Source: Xylaria sp. FL1777 (Eukaryota; Ascomycota; Sordariomycetes; Xylariales; Xylariaceae). From it: a stretch of DNA of 64,000 nucleotides. The notes beneath the pieces were generated by a model. That model was not told where the DNA came from and ran no database searches. It saw only the letters and a program-made list of their open reading frames with translations. The stretch spans positions 1 to 64,000 of the forward strand of contig MU400648.1 of assembly GCA_022578965.1 (NCBI GenBank), in the 5' to 3' direction. A program made the position numbers and the translations under genes. This document shows, piece after piece, positions 49,631 through 61,800 of this stretch (position 1 is the first letter of the stretch; each line of letters opens with the position of its first letter).

Positions 49631-52600
49631 ATGCGGAAAGGAGTTGGGCGGTTTGCATCAGTATGGCCCCCATGGCAAACAGACGTATTGAGGACACACG
49701 CGGCATGATACTCTCCAATGAGAATCAGAATTCAAGTGGTTATTTTCAGATCACCTTAAGCTCTACAACTCCCAACCGGGCAATATATCGCGTCATTTGC
49801 ACGTTACATGTGCTTGTTGCAACGAGGGATCTCACAGATATCTCGCTTGCTCGGATCCTATATTTGGTAAGGCCGAAATAAATATTACTGCAAGCGCCAC
49901 GACAACCGATTCCTTCATGACTCGTTCCTTATAGGCTACCTTTCAGTATCAGTATCAATGACGGTAGAGCAACATGCATAGAGGAGGTTAGCGTCTTAAC
50001 TTGAATCCGTCTTCTGACGACGATTAGAGTTCAACAAGATAGAAAGATATGTTTATTTACCCCTTTTATTTACTTTACTACTGGCACCAGCATATAAACA
50101 GTCTGAAAGATGGATTGTCATGCATGTCGGCACTCCAGTCGGCAACGGCGTATCCGTTTACGCATGGTTCGTAACTCGCCTTATTATTGGTTGTCAGCAG
50201 CGACACCGTCTCGAGAGTCGTTAATCTCATATTAACCACGCCAAGCCCGGCTATCGCAGTCGTTGGTAAGGCACAGTAACAAGCGGGCGCGTAATTTGCT
50301 CGATGCCTTGCTGTTATACGAGACACTGCATAGTACATGCAGAGCCAACGTGGAGAGAGCACATCAACACTCTTAAGCTAGAGTAATGGCCCTATATGCG
50401 GCACGGCGAAGAATTAGCCGCCGTCGTAAGAGGAATCATTTTATCTTGCGAGGCTTTGCACGAGGCCGATACTTTGGCCATGTAGAAGTACATTCTGTCT
50501 TGAGCAGAGATATCTTTTTCTTAGTCATGTACCCGGGTAGGATCTTTTCACTAGCCTGTTATATGTAGCTGTATAATATAGCGGTAAAGCCGATCGAGCT
50601 AAGTTGTGCGATATAGTTACTTAGATAGTATCGACTCCACTTATAGTTACCATGAAGGAAATGCAGCTAATTATTTGAATGACTAGGTAGGTAACTATAT
50701 GTAATACACTTAATTCTGGCAGTTCGTTCAAACCTTGGAATAGGCGCTATTGTCATGACCGTATGTTTACTGATACTTAGGAAGTGGACCATACGAGCGG
50801 TATATGAGACTTCGAAGGATTCTTGTTCCTGCAAGAGACCGATGGATCATAGGACGAAACCACACTCGTTACTGTCACGGCTTCGCCGCTTGTACTGATA
50901 GGCTGGTTAGTACTTGCCCATTTAGGCCCATTTCACCGGAAGACAGCCCGTTATCAGATGGGCATATTTGCAAACCTTCGGTTTCCCCGTTTGCCTTTCC
51001 CTTCACCTTCAAAGTTAAGGAACCACTTAAGTAGAATGCAGTCAACGTAGTAAGCAGTGTCAGGATCGAAGACCGTTGTTGTTAGTCACAGGTGAGCGAG
51101 ATTCATTCTGAAGATGATATGTATAGGCTATAGTGTAAAGTATTTCCTCGTAGGACTGTGAGTACTATTGGACGAATACTTAATACTTCTATGGTTAGAA
51201 TGGGCCATTTTAGACGCGAGTTAAGTTTGGTCTGGGGCTTATAAAAGTTCACTGGCGCGGACATAACAGTATGTAAGTACTGAAGTACCTAGGTAGGTGC
51301 CGGTATCTTAGGTACCTAGGTAGGTACTCAAGGTAGTACATGACTCTTGTCTGGGTCTAATCTGGGGTAGGGCTGAAAATAGATTGCCAATCTCCACTGT
51401 ATGTATGCGTAAGCGGCAAGTAGTGTCACCTGTGCGCAGTTGACCCCCATTACATACTGCGTACTGCGTATAAGTTAACCTAGGCACTGAAATTGAAGCC
51501 GCGGTACGGAGTTGGATACCCGGAAACAACAAGCTTCCGGTAGACGAAATACACCACCGGTCATCACGGCGGAGTAATGAATTCATCCTCCTTCATGCAT
51601 TCCAACCGCCCGGTAGTGTAGTTCGTGGCTATGTCACACAACAACGCAACGCGCCACGCCACGCCACGCTAATTCTCCGTTTGGCTACAGCTCGACCATT
51701 CGTAAGCAGGATTAAAGCCATAGCAGATCCTATTCCAGGTTATCAGTCCCCAACAAATGCGAGCTACCCGTCAGCCACGCAGACATTAGACTCATCATAT
51801 GTACTGCGTCGAGTGTAGTTAGCAGCCAGCCATGCTACAAGTACAGTACGTACCTACATACTTGGCGCCGACGTTAGCCTTGCAGGACGCTTTGATCTTT
51901 CTGTGCCTCCAGCTAGCTATGCCTTGCAGATACCTACTAGTAGGCTATCACTATAGATGATGTACGCCCCGTGCCATATTCTCAGTATACCGGTACACCC
52001 GTGGGTCGACTACTGGAGATTGTTTGGCGGCCCGAAGCCGCCTCGAGACAAAAGTTCACCCTCCCTTTCAACCTCTGGTCTATTTCCATGTAAGTGTACA
52101 CTAATGAATCCGACACATTCCTTAGCCCAAGGTGGAAAGCCCATCCCTCGACGCGCCATACATGTGCTCTACCAACGTCTTACGCATAAGTGTAGAGCTC
52201 ACCCGACTAGCCTTGCGCCTCGAATCCAACATTGCGGGTTCTGGCCATTCTCATTCCACAACCTAACTGATGTATACACTACAGGGGAAGACGCTAGCTC
52301 CTTGTGGGTTTTTGTTCCTGTCCTTCTGGAAGACTTTCATGCACAGTTTCACATTCCAACATCCCATCTCCAGCCTATCAGCCCATCGAGATCGCCCGTT
52401 TCGAAACTGGAAGGATTCTTCATGCTTCGAGAAACAAACATTACCCACTACACACCTTAGTCATACATATAATACACGATACTATACCTGTACTATGTGT
52501 TCTACTATACACTATGCTTTGAACGGTCAGCCTAAGTACTGTACTATGTCAAACTGGGCTATCAATCCCCCTACTCTAGGATCCGTCACTATTTGTAGAT

Positions 52601-54799
52601 AGTTCCTGTTGGTTTTGAGTTCGTGGTTCCTTGCAGCTATCTATTGCATGAATAATGACTCCTCATGGACCAGCCAACCACCGACCCCGCCACATGGCAA
52701 TCGATGAGATGGATACTGCAGCTAAATGGCAAGCTGAAAATCCTCAGACCGAGGAGGCGTCGTATACTCTCACATCGTCCGAGGACCGAGGCCTACATGA
52801 TGAGAAGACCCTAGCCTACATACGGATAGGTAATCAGTGTTAGTATCTCGGCAGGCAAGGCAAAAATAAAATAAAATAAAATAAACCACTTGCCTGCCTA
52901 CCTTAAGCCAAAGATAGTAACTATCAGCCACACCAGGCCATGTGGACTTTTCCCGCGCATCATAAGTCCCCTGTGCCGTAAATTTTGAGAGCACCAAAGC
53001 CAAATGAGGGCAATTTCCAAATATCGCATCTTGTGCTACCTTGATCGGGTACAAGTGTAACGTCAGTTGGGATTTTCCACTTGGTGCCATTAAGCTGGGG
53101 TTTACCCGTGCGACATGATCGGATGAGGCCCCAACTTTTTTTTGCATTCCTTGCGATCCTAGCTATATGTGTACGCTGCAACGGAGCATTTTCCCATTAA
53201 TAGTACCTACCTAGCTACTAGACATGTAGCTTTGCCGGAGTCCGTGAGTGCTAACTGATTCCCGTTATTGTATTAGACCGGGTTGCTGCAACCACCCGAC
53301 GAACCGGGAACGCAACGCCACGCTACAGAGATCGGATGTGCCTAGCCCCTAGTATGCGAGTCCGAGTAAGGCAGAGAATTCCACCCGAAAAAAAAAGCCA
53401 AAAGCACTGACATAAGCATGGTAATTTCTATTGGGATTTGTGAGTCAGTTGCGTGGGTGGTACATACATACATATTTATTTCCTTAGATTATGTACTACT
53501 ATGCCTACACCGATTTCGATTTTCTGATGTAAGTAAGTAAGGAAGGATCCGCTGCTGTTAAGTTCGCAAATTGCGCCAGGATGAGATTAGGTCTTACAAG
53601 GCGCACATTACTAAATTCCGGGGTGCAGCAATGATTCATGTAGCAGGCCCAACAAGTCGAAGGCAAGGCGATCACAAGATGTGGATGATGATGTGAGATG
53701 ATGATAAATGATGTTGGTTGGTTGATAGTGCGTGATCTAGACACAGCGGATTTTGAGTATGTGTGTATGTGTGTAGTGTTAGTAAGTTTGACCGGGTTTT
53801 GGTTTCATTCCAGGGAAGCAGTCTGTGAAGAAAAGGAAAAGGGAAAAAAAGAAAGCACATACTTGTCTGTTCAAAATGCTATTATCACCCTGCTCGCCGA
53901 GAACTACGCACTGCATATTTGGAACCGTATATTTGGAAGAAGGAAGGCAAGGAGGTTAGCGTTTTGGCAAGTGTGGTAAATGCCTCTGTCAGCCTGTGAT
54001 GGGTGAGTGAGCATAAGTGCATGTGTTAAGGCGGTCTTGGCGCGTGGTGGTATTACCTTTCTCTTGGATGCGAACTGTTGGGCACCCAGCTAGGCAGACC
54101 CAAAAGCATGGCCAGGCGCGGGAAAATGTCAAATCCCCAAGCCCAAATCTGCAAAGTAGACACACCGCCAAATATCACAGCTTACTAGGCAGAAAAGAAA
54201 GAAGTCGCAAGTGGATATGAATCCGGTTCATTTTTATCGATGCATGCATCATTATGATTGTTATCTTCTCCCGAGACAGCACGACCATTATGCTGATCCA
54301 TCCATCCATCCTCCGCCCAAAATGGGGCTAGGCTGTCTGGATTATTCCTATACGCATAGTGATCCCTTGTTCCATACCAGTCTCATACCATGCAATTATC
54401 CGACCTATCATTCCCATTTCCTCTGAAGAACACCAAATTAATGCTTCTCAAATATCGTGTAAAAACCTCTCTTATAGCAACCCAGAGCGGGGAAAAGGGG
54501 CGGGGGGATCTACCCCAAAGCCCATTCACGCCTCGCCCGAAAAGCAAAATGATCTCCAGTTCCCACATCCTCTTAAAACAGATCAAACTTTTGATAGACC
54601 GGAAGGGCTCCCTTGTCTCAATCTCAAATGAGCTTGTTCGCCCAGGTCCCTCACCAAAACTCCTTGCTAGTGATGCTGCACAATGCTGATGAAAGACGCC
54701 GATGTATGCCGTTGAACAATGCCGGAAGGTCGTCTCATCTCGTGTAATATCCGGCCCAATGCTTCCCAAGACAAAAGGAAATAAAGGGGTGGTACTCAA
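49631..54799. other. 5-kb gene-poor region
   Basis: No gene is supported. CCTAGGTAGG-type palindromes occur at 50,683-50,693, 51,285-51,298 and 51,311-51,327. An (AATAA)-like microsatellite, ATAAAATAAAATAAAATAAA, is at 52,865-52,884. Several 60-160 codon open frames (for example 51,957-52,460) lack domains or splice structure. The last few hundred bases should hold the cyclin 3' UTR. Confidence 0.5.
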
Positions 54800-55981
54800 T
54801 TATGCCTGAGCACCAAACATGCGATGCCACATTCCACGACCAGTTCGTGCCCGCTTCGCATTCGCAGTGCCGTCCTGCAGCTCGCGAAGCTCCTCGACGC
54901 TGATCTCGTAGGGTAGTAGTTGCTTTCTGCGGTAGGCGTTCTTATGCATCGGGGCCAGAGCTGGCTCCGGCATGTCGAGAACAATCTCAATCGGTGACTC
55001 GTGTAGAGAACCGTCCATGTAAGCAACGTAAGGGTCTGCCTCGGCGTCCGTGAGGGGCGTAGAGGACCTCGAGGGCTGACGGGAAGATAGAGAGGAGGCA
55101 TATGAACTACCCGAACTGCTACCAGATGAGCTGTAGCTGTAGGCCAATTCGGGAGGTGGCGTAGAGCCTAATGTGGCATCGTGCACCATGCGGATGGTGG
55201 ACTCTTTAGGTGGCGACGCCAGCCGTGACCGCGATCGTGAATTACCGCGAGACGCGGGAGGCGTGGGAACTTGGACTTCTGCCCAGGCTCGTGCCGCTGC
55301 TGCCGCTGCCGCTGCCGCCTCTTCCTGCCTCTGCTTCCTGCGTTGCATGCGTCGGTACTTGGCCTCCAAGTCATCACGAATCGGTGCCAGAAATAGATCA
55401 AGTTCGCGGTAGAGGTCCTCCTCGGTAATCCTGAGGTCCCAGTCCAACAGGAACAGTAACTGCTTCTCCATCAAGTTGACTTCCGTCCGACTAAATCCAA
55501 AGCTATACTCATCGCAGTGAACGTGGCTGTAATTGGCCCAATGCTTGTTCTTAGGCGAACTGTCGTTTAGGTACTTGGCAGAAAGAATTAGTGCAGCTAG
55601 AAAGATACGGTGGGTCGTGCATCGCAGGCCCTTGGCCATGGGCTGGAGCCGGGACTTTAGTCTAGCCAGGTAGACGAGAGTGGACATCAGGGTAGGGACC
55701 TGCACGTTTGATGATACAATCAACTGTGTGATAAACTCCTCTAATGTTGGCAGCCCACTATCATCACATCGGATAGCCTTTGGCGAGGGTGTCCTAGGTG
55801 GTGTGGGATATTGTGTTTCGCACTGAGGCGGTGGTGGCATCATATTCGGGTCGCACTGAATGACTTTTGATGCAGCCTCTGCCAGATGAAAGATCATGGC
55901 ATGGCTAACCGGCAAGCGGATGAACTGGTCGAGTGCGGCGGCATTGAGCTCGTCCATTCCTAATATCGATCTTGAAGACAT
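54800..55981 (-). CDS. PCL/PHO85-type cyclin (PclA/Pcl1,2-like)
   Basis: Cyclins of this group bind a Pho85-family CDK and control cell-cycle entry, polarity or conidiation. The single exon encodes 393 residues when started at 55,981 (MSSRSILGMDELNAA). The reading frame is open further upstream to 56,269, but that part is a His/Thr/Pro repeat made by a GTGA microsatellite and is rejected as leader. The N-terminus (LDQFIRLPVSHAMIFHLAEA) and the Pro-rich linker with TPPRTPSP precede the cyclin box (about residues 80-195). The box has LPTLEEFITQLI, VQVPTLMSTLVYLARL, CTTHRIFLAALILSAKYLND, SPKNKHWA and EVNLMEKQLLFLLDWDLRI. The C-terminal half is low complexity: an Ala run (about 215-225), Ser-rich runs and basic KR motifs, ending in RMFGAQA. 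TPP and TP/SP sites suggest phosphorylation by the partner kinase. No intron is seen. The long upstream region suggests complex 5' regulation. Confidence 0.92.
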   Translation of the reverse strand: MSSRSILGMDELNAAALDQFIRLPVSHAMIFHLAEAASKVIQCDPNMMPPPPQCETQYPTPPRTPSPKAIRCDDSGLPTLEEFITQLIVSSNVQVPTLMSTLVYLARLKSRLQPMAKGLRCTTHRIFLAALILSAKYLNDSSPKNKHWANYSHVHCDEYSFGFSRTEVNLMEKQLLFLLDWDLRITEEDLYRELDLFLAPIRDDLEAKYRRMQRRKQRQEEAAAAAAAAARAWAEVQVPTPPASRGNSRSRSRLASPPKESTIRMVHDATLGSTPPPELAYSYSSSGSSSGSSYASSLSSRQPSRSSTPLTDAEADPYVAYMDGSLHESPIEIVLDMPEPALAPMHKNAYRRKQLLPYEISVEELRELQDGTANAKRARTGRGMWHRMFGAQA

Positions 55982-56164
55982 CTTATCGGTTATGTGTAAG
56001 TGAGTGTACGACGAGAAGTCCCTCGAGTCGGTCACCACAACGATGTCGTTAATGAAAAGTCTTTTCAGCACTGGAAATACTGAAAAGTCAAATCCGCGGT
56101 AGATGCCGGCGGTATATATCAACACTCGAGGTGTGTTAGGTGGAGAGAGTGTGCACCGGTATGT

Positions 56165-56208
56165 ATAAGTGAGTGAGTGAGTGAGTGGGTGGGTGTGTGG
56201 GTGTGTGC
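56165..56208. repeat. (GTGA)n/(GTGG)n microsatellite in cyclin leader
   Basis: Units of GTGA, then GTGG and GTGT, run in tandem about 185-230 bp upstream of the cyclin start codon. In the minus-strand frame they would read as a His/Thr/Leu/Pro repeat, which explains the artificially long open frame joined to the cyclin. Confidence 0.7.
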
Positions 56209-56466
56209 TGATGTATATAATAGAAGTGGTAGGTATGGGAGAGTAATAATAAGCAAGGAGATATATCACGAGGCCGACTATCTAATATCAGAGTCAAATA
56301 GTGACTAGGCGCAGTACAAGAGAGCACTGGTAGTATGTATAATAAACAAATACTGGACAGGGTGCGTAAGTACGTGACGTGATATAGTCGAGGCTGAGCC
56401 GGCTCCTTGGGCGTGTTCGCTTTTGGGTAGCTGGGCCGGGGGGTGTGAGTGGGTACAAGGTACTTA
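56209..56466 (-). other. Possible 5' UTR intron of cyclin gene
   Basis: On the minus strand a GTAAGT donor begins at 56,466, and a plausible CAG acceptor follows about 257 nt downstream, near 56,209. Leader introns are common in this cyclin family's genes. Evidence is splice consensus only; other donors (GTACGT near 56,699) would also fit. Confidence 0.3.
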
Positions 56467-58800
56467 CACTAGAAAGGGCTGGTGGGAACACAGGGGGTTC
56501 GCGATCGGCGCAGGCGTTGGCTGACACGAAGTGCCTGGGCTGGGCTGGAGGGGACGACGATGGTCTTTGTCAGGGGGGCGAGGATTGGCTTGTCTTGACT
56601 CTCCCAGGTGGCCAATGGCTGGCTTAAAACGACGGTCAGTGAGTGAAGCGGGTGGGTGTGGCCAGCGGGTCCGAGGTACCTCTGTACCTGGGTACGTACC
56701 TTGCCAAGAGAATGCAGGGGTTGGGGGCTGGTGAGAGGTGCCTGCTATCAGGTACCTACGGTGGCTACTGCTGTGTTTGCTGGTTGTCGACACCTGTCAC
56801 GGGAAGTGGAAGATGTCGGAAACTCGGCGTTGAGCGTTGTGCTGTAGCTGAGAGGATGGCGATGACAATTAAGGCGTTCGCTCTCTCCGAGGAAACGGAA
56901 AAAAAATATATTTCTTGACTCGCAACAGGAAAAGAATCGCGAAGGATCCGAAAACCGATATTGAGAAGGCCGAAACAACAGAAGCCGAGGTTTTGGTTGA
57001 TGCTTTTTCGTCTGTGTTATTTGTTGCTTTTCACAGTTGGCGCTCAGCGAAATAGAAAAAAAAAGTGGATGCTGTTCTTGACAATACGGACTGGTTGCGG
57101 TCAAATAAGGGCCGGGCGGCGGTAATGAGGATCTATGCTTGAGGCGCTGGAGTGGTAAATAAAGCCGAAAACAATGGCAAAGTAGTATATGTTATAATGC
57201 GCGGTGGGTGCGCATAAGTCAGCTGGGTCAGCTTCGCACTCTAGATGTTACTCTAGATGTTACCCCCGTGTTCGCGAGATGGTGGGGTGGGTGACAGCGG
57301 CCAGAGAAGAGCCCGTGCCTGCGGAAAGCCTCGAGAGTGCTGGATCGGTGGATCGGAGCACGGCCAAGACGTCCGTAAAGGGAAAGGATGTCTGAGGTCG
57401 ACGAGGTGAGAGAGTGAATGGCCGAACAGACTGACGAATGCGTTTGGGGGTGACGAGCCGTGGCCGGAAACCTGACTCTCGTGGAGATGTGAAGGCGCAG
57501 TGGTCCAGGGTCTCGACTATATTTCAAATGCTGCCAGGGAACCCGAGGATCACAGGATTTGGCGAGATGATGCTGGACGACGGCGTCACACGCTCACGTA
57601 GCAGGATGCTCTCAATCAAAAGTGTTCCAAGTTGTCGAGGCGAGCGGTGTAACCAGTGTGACCGAGCGGTGTCTTGTGCTGTTGCGAGTTGCGTCTTGCT
57701 GCTAGTTGCTGAATTAATGACCCAAAAACCTGCTGGGATGTGCGGCCTGATATAGGATCTCCGGAGTCCTTCACAGACGGCGACGTGCAACGTGGTAACG
57801 ATTGGAAACGGCGAGTGCTCAAAAAGGGAGTTTGGTGAGATATGTGCAAGTATTAAATGCTGGATAGTTGGCTTGGGGGTTTGTTGCAGTATTGATGGAA
57901 TATTGAACGAATCATAGACTAGCCAGAGTCTATTGAACTACTAAAGCAGAATGAATAATGAAAATCGTTTCGTATCGTGAATCTCGTATTACCCGCCGTG
58001 GACGCGCGTGGTGGGGTCGAGTCGTAATAGCTAATTAGACAGAATCTAGTGGTATCTAGTAGACTGTAGTATAGACGGTGGTATACTTGGTCTGTCTTCC
58101 CTTCAACGGCAGAAGAATCAAGTTCTCATTCCGGGCTGGCGGGCTGTCTGATGCGGCGAGGGAGGCAGGATGGCAGGTGGATGGATAATAAAGGGAACTG
58201 GGGAGTCGGGAATCGAGGAGAGCAGACGTCCCCTGGATTCCGCATATGTATGTATTTATCTACTATGGCAGCGAATTCTCCGGGCGACTATCTCGACGTG
58301 AATCAACGAACTGCTCAATCCCTGTGGTCCATCGTGGTGTATTGACAGCGAATGCCACAGTTGGTTTGCACACCGCGGTTGCTCAAACCAGAGGCGGCCC
58401 TAAGCAGTGCAGCAGCCCCCCAAAATAGCAGTGTGCCAGGCAAACGAGTGGCCGTGAATGGCTGCAATCCCTCTCGCAGCCCATGTCTACACACGCGCTG
58501 CGTCCTGGCTGGGAACGACAAACGCCGGCAAGCCATTGGTGTGAGGTGTGTGTAAGTGGCCCTGAGTCTTCAAGACATGAAACAAGCGAGCGACGAGGGG
58601 TCCTGGGTACTGGTCGGGGCGAGAGCCAAGCTGCGGTGCAGTGAGCAGTGGATCCTCAGCCCACTGCGAGACTGCATTACTGGGCGCCAGTCGCCCAAGT
58701 CAGTCACTCACCCACCGCTGCCCCTCGCTGGCCAGTGAGAGGTGAGCTTAAGCTAACTACCTAGGTAGATACCTACTATCCCTACTATCGCTCTACCTTA
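56467..58800. other. Long cyclin upstream region
   Basis: About 2.3 kb upstream of the cyclin leader contain no supported gene. GC content is normal, with a cluster of A-runs and T-runs at 56,890-57,070. A CTACCTAGGTAG palindrome is at 58,757-58,768. Open frames in both strands are short and without domains. Confidence 0.5.
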
Positions 58801-61800
58801 GTGAATCTTCCACAGCTGCCAGTTGACAATGTCCCAGTCCAATCAATCGCAGCCCATTGAACCGCTGCCACTGCGCGTCACCTATTTTAGCAAGATGCTG
58901 AAGTTAGTTCGTAGGTCTGGATCCAGTGGCTGGCTTAACATGGCCGCGGCCCAATCAAGCCCTGCCAGCACCAATTCACTGCAAAACCAACTCAGCAGCC
59001 AGCATAAGACCCAGACGATCGAATTGCATTGTTTAGCCGGGCCGCACTTATCGCGACCAAGTGTAGAATCTCTAGTGTATATTTATCTATCAACAGAATG
59101 GGGGAGGGGAACACATGGTAGATCTAGAAATCAGACGGAATAACAACAGTGGGCCGGCCCGTCAGGACCTGTCTCTGTACATATACCTGCTTACATATAC
59201 CTCCTTACCTAGACACTTACATGTCGGTGGCATGGCGGACAGCCACGGAGTTGCAGTGTTAGCTTACAGCCTGAATCGTCAACTAGCTCCTCCTTGCATG
59301 AGGGTTGATATGATATTCATAGTGCATGAATTTCCAGGCTTAAAATACCAGTAGATTATTTTCAAAGCGAGGGGGACATGAAGCATAATAAATTCCACGG
59401 AGACGTGACGTTGTATACGTAGGCCGCCGGAGTCCTAAGTGAGGTTACATTGTCTGGGCCTCCGGGCTCTGTTATTCCGTGCCAAGCATCCAAGAGTATC
59501 CCTAACAGGCACGCAGGGCTTGTCGTCCGATGATCGAGCAATATTGAAACGAAACGTTCGGTCGCTTGTCGGTGTCCTCCATAATCGTCGTCATGCACTC
59601 GTTACACCTGCTTGAAACGACGAATTTTATAGAATTGCGCGTATAACACGAACAGATGGGGCAAACTTTAAGGTTATCATCGACGCTGCCGGGTGGCACA
59701 TGCTGTCTTGTATTTACGGATCTGGGTAAGAGTAGTAAACTTAGGTGGACCTTGAAATGCTACGCTACATCAAAATAACGAATCGTAGTATCACCGAGGT
59801 TCAAGGCAGGAAAGACATTGGCCTCGTCCTATGTCACCGCAGTCACAATATACGACTTGCTTCTTCCAACTTGGCCGTTTGAGTCGTTCCAAGGCGTAGC
59901 AATCTCTTTGTCGCCGAATGGCGTTACCCCTTGGCAGCTCTGGTAAAATACAGGTGCCCTTTTTCTCGCCCGCTCTCCGATCACCGTTCGGATCTCACGT
60001 ACCGGGGATTCAAGGGGCTAATAAGAGACAGGCCATGAAGGCAGCCCGACAAACATGATCTACTTATCATTAGACTCCGGGGAGTATGGAGGCCTCGGTG
60101 ACCTACCTAATCTACCTTACTGATGTTGGAATCGACAGTCAGCGTATTGCCTAATCTGGCATTGAGGTCTTAAAGCAAGCGTTTCAGAATTCCCCCCGCT
60201 GATTCGGCTCTATCATCTCCTGTCTATCTTCATTAGCTGCCTCCTCCTGTATTAGGTACTCTCTGTCCAACAAGGATTGGCAACAGTAATTCAACAGACC
60301 GTTGCTGTTAGTGACTTCACTATCGTACAAGGAAATGCTTGGAATGCAGGCCATTGCCACTGTAGTGGGACGGCCTTGTGTTCTGGCTGTGCGACGAGTT
60401 GGAATCGCGTAGAACGCCATAATTGTGGAGGGGCTTGCGTAGACGGTTGGTGTCAACCTCGTGGTATTTCTTTTCCAATGCTTGACGTGCTGAATACCAC
60501 AGCCACCCATCGTCGTTTTGGGCACGATAAGAGCAGGATGACAGGATGACACGCGGGGAAGAAACGGCAGTTCATAATACTGATGCCTGCCAGTCCTTGT
60601 TTACGCGGCACCTTGGGGCTGGTTTCTTGGCCTAACCCAATTGTCTCGGCCAAGGGAGGTTGGGTAGGCTACACTACAGTCGACCCTAAACAAACAATAA
60701 TAACAATAATATTGAATTACGGTCTAATGGTATAGTTGTCAAGTTGTCATCAACAACAGACTCACATGGGTTCTACCAAGAAGGAAGGCGGTTGCTTTCT
60801 GCGCCGCCACTTGGCATGGGAGCACACATGCTAACGTACGCCGTCGGCGCATCGTCAGAACATACTGATATACTATCACAGGGAGAGCAGTCCTACAACT
60901 CTACACCGCCGTCCTGGCCTCCCAAATCTGCATGCCTATGACTCTTTCGAGGTTCTCGCATCTGCGTATCGTGCATATCACCTACTGTAGCTGCTGTAGG
61001 CCGAGAGCTCCATCGGCCACAAGCAGTACTGATGGACTGATAGATAGAGCGCCACCATACCCGAAGCGGTGCTGCTCAGCACGGTCCTTGCGTCGGGGAT
61101 GCCCCGAACCAGATCAACGGTCATTGCCGTCATTGGCTCCGGGGGCCTCCTGAAACAAATCGCTCTCAGGCTACTGCGTATGGCCAGAGTCCCACGATAT
61201 CCAATGAACTTGCATGATCGAACACCACCAAGAATCGTCAGGAAAACCGGTGCAGTAACCAGTGTTACAGTTCCTCTACCATAAGACGGTAGCTTATCAA
61301 CGATAGGTATACGAGACCTTCAACCCAGCCATGATAATATATACCTAGCTAATAAGACAGTCAAGTATACTTCTATGCTAGATAACAGGTAAATGCTTTG
61401 GCGTGGCTGAAGGATGTGGATGTGTCCTCCTACCTATACTACCTATACCACCTAAAAGTATGTAGGTATCTGTTCACTTTACTTTTCTACACTATACTAC
61501 ATCGACAACTGACTACTCTCCTTGAACTACTCGATGCCCAGTTTACACAAAGTATGCTAAGTCGTGTTGGCTTCATAGACAATGAACACATATGAGGAAT
61601 TGACAACGCATCAAAATAAACGACGGTGTATCTGGGTGAGTCATAACGTGGTATGCGCATTGATCTGGATGTTTACTTCTATCAAATGACCGCGAGAATA
61701 GATATCCCGGGTTGATCATTAGCATCAACACGGCCAATTGCAGAGGCCACCAGGGGTGCCCATCTGACGCCAAGACTGATGATCACAAGGCCTCGGCTTT

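Noticed and set aside
55982..56269. In-frame N-terminal extension of the cyclin
   Set aside because: It is His/Thr/Pro repeat sequence produced by a microsatellite; cyclin homology begins after the Met at 55,981.
60184..60552. Overlapping minus 122-codon and plus Cys-rich 90-codon frames
   Set aside because: The plus frame hints at a Cys-rich peptide, but it has no signal sequence and the frames overlap; neither has supporting structure.
60721..60790. tRNA-like stretch (TCTAATGGTATAG followed by GGGTTCTACC)
   Set aside because: It resembles A- and B-box promoter elements, but no acceptor stem and no proper T-arm can be paired.
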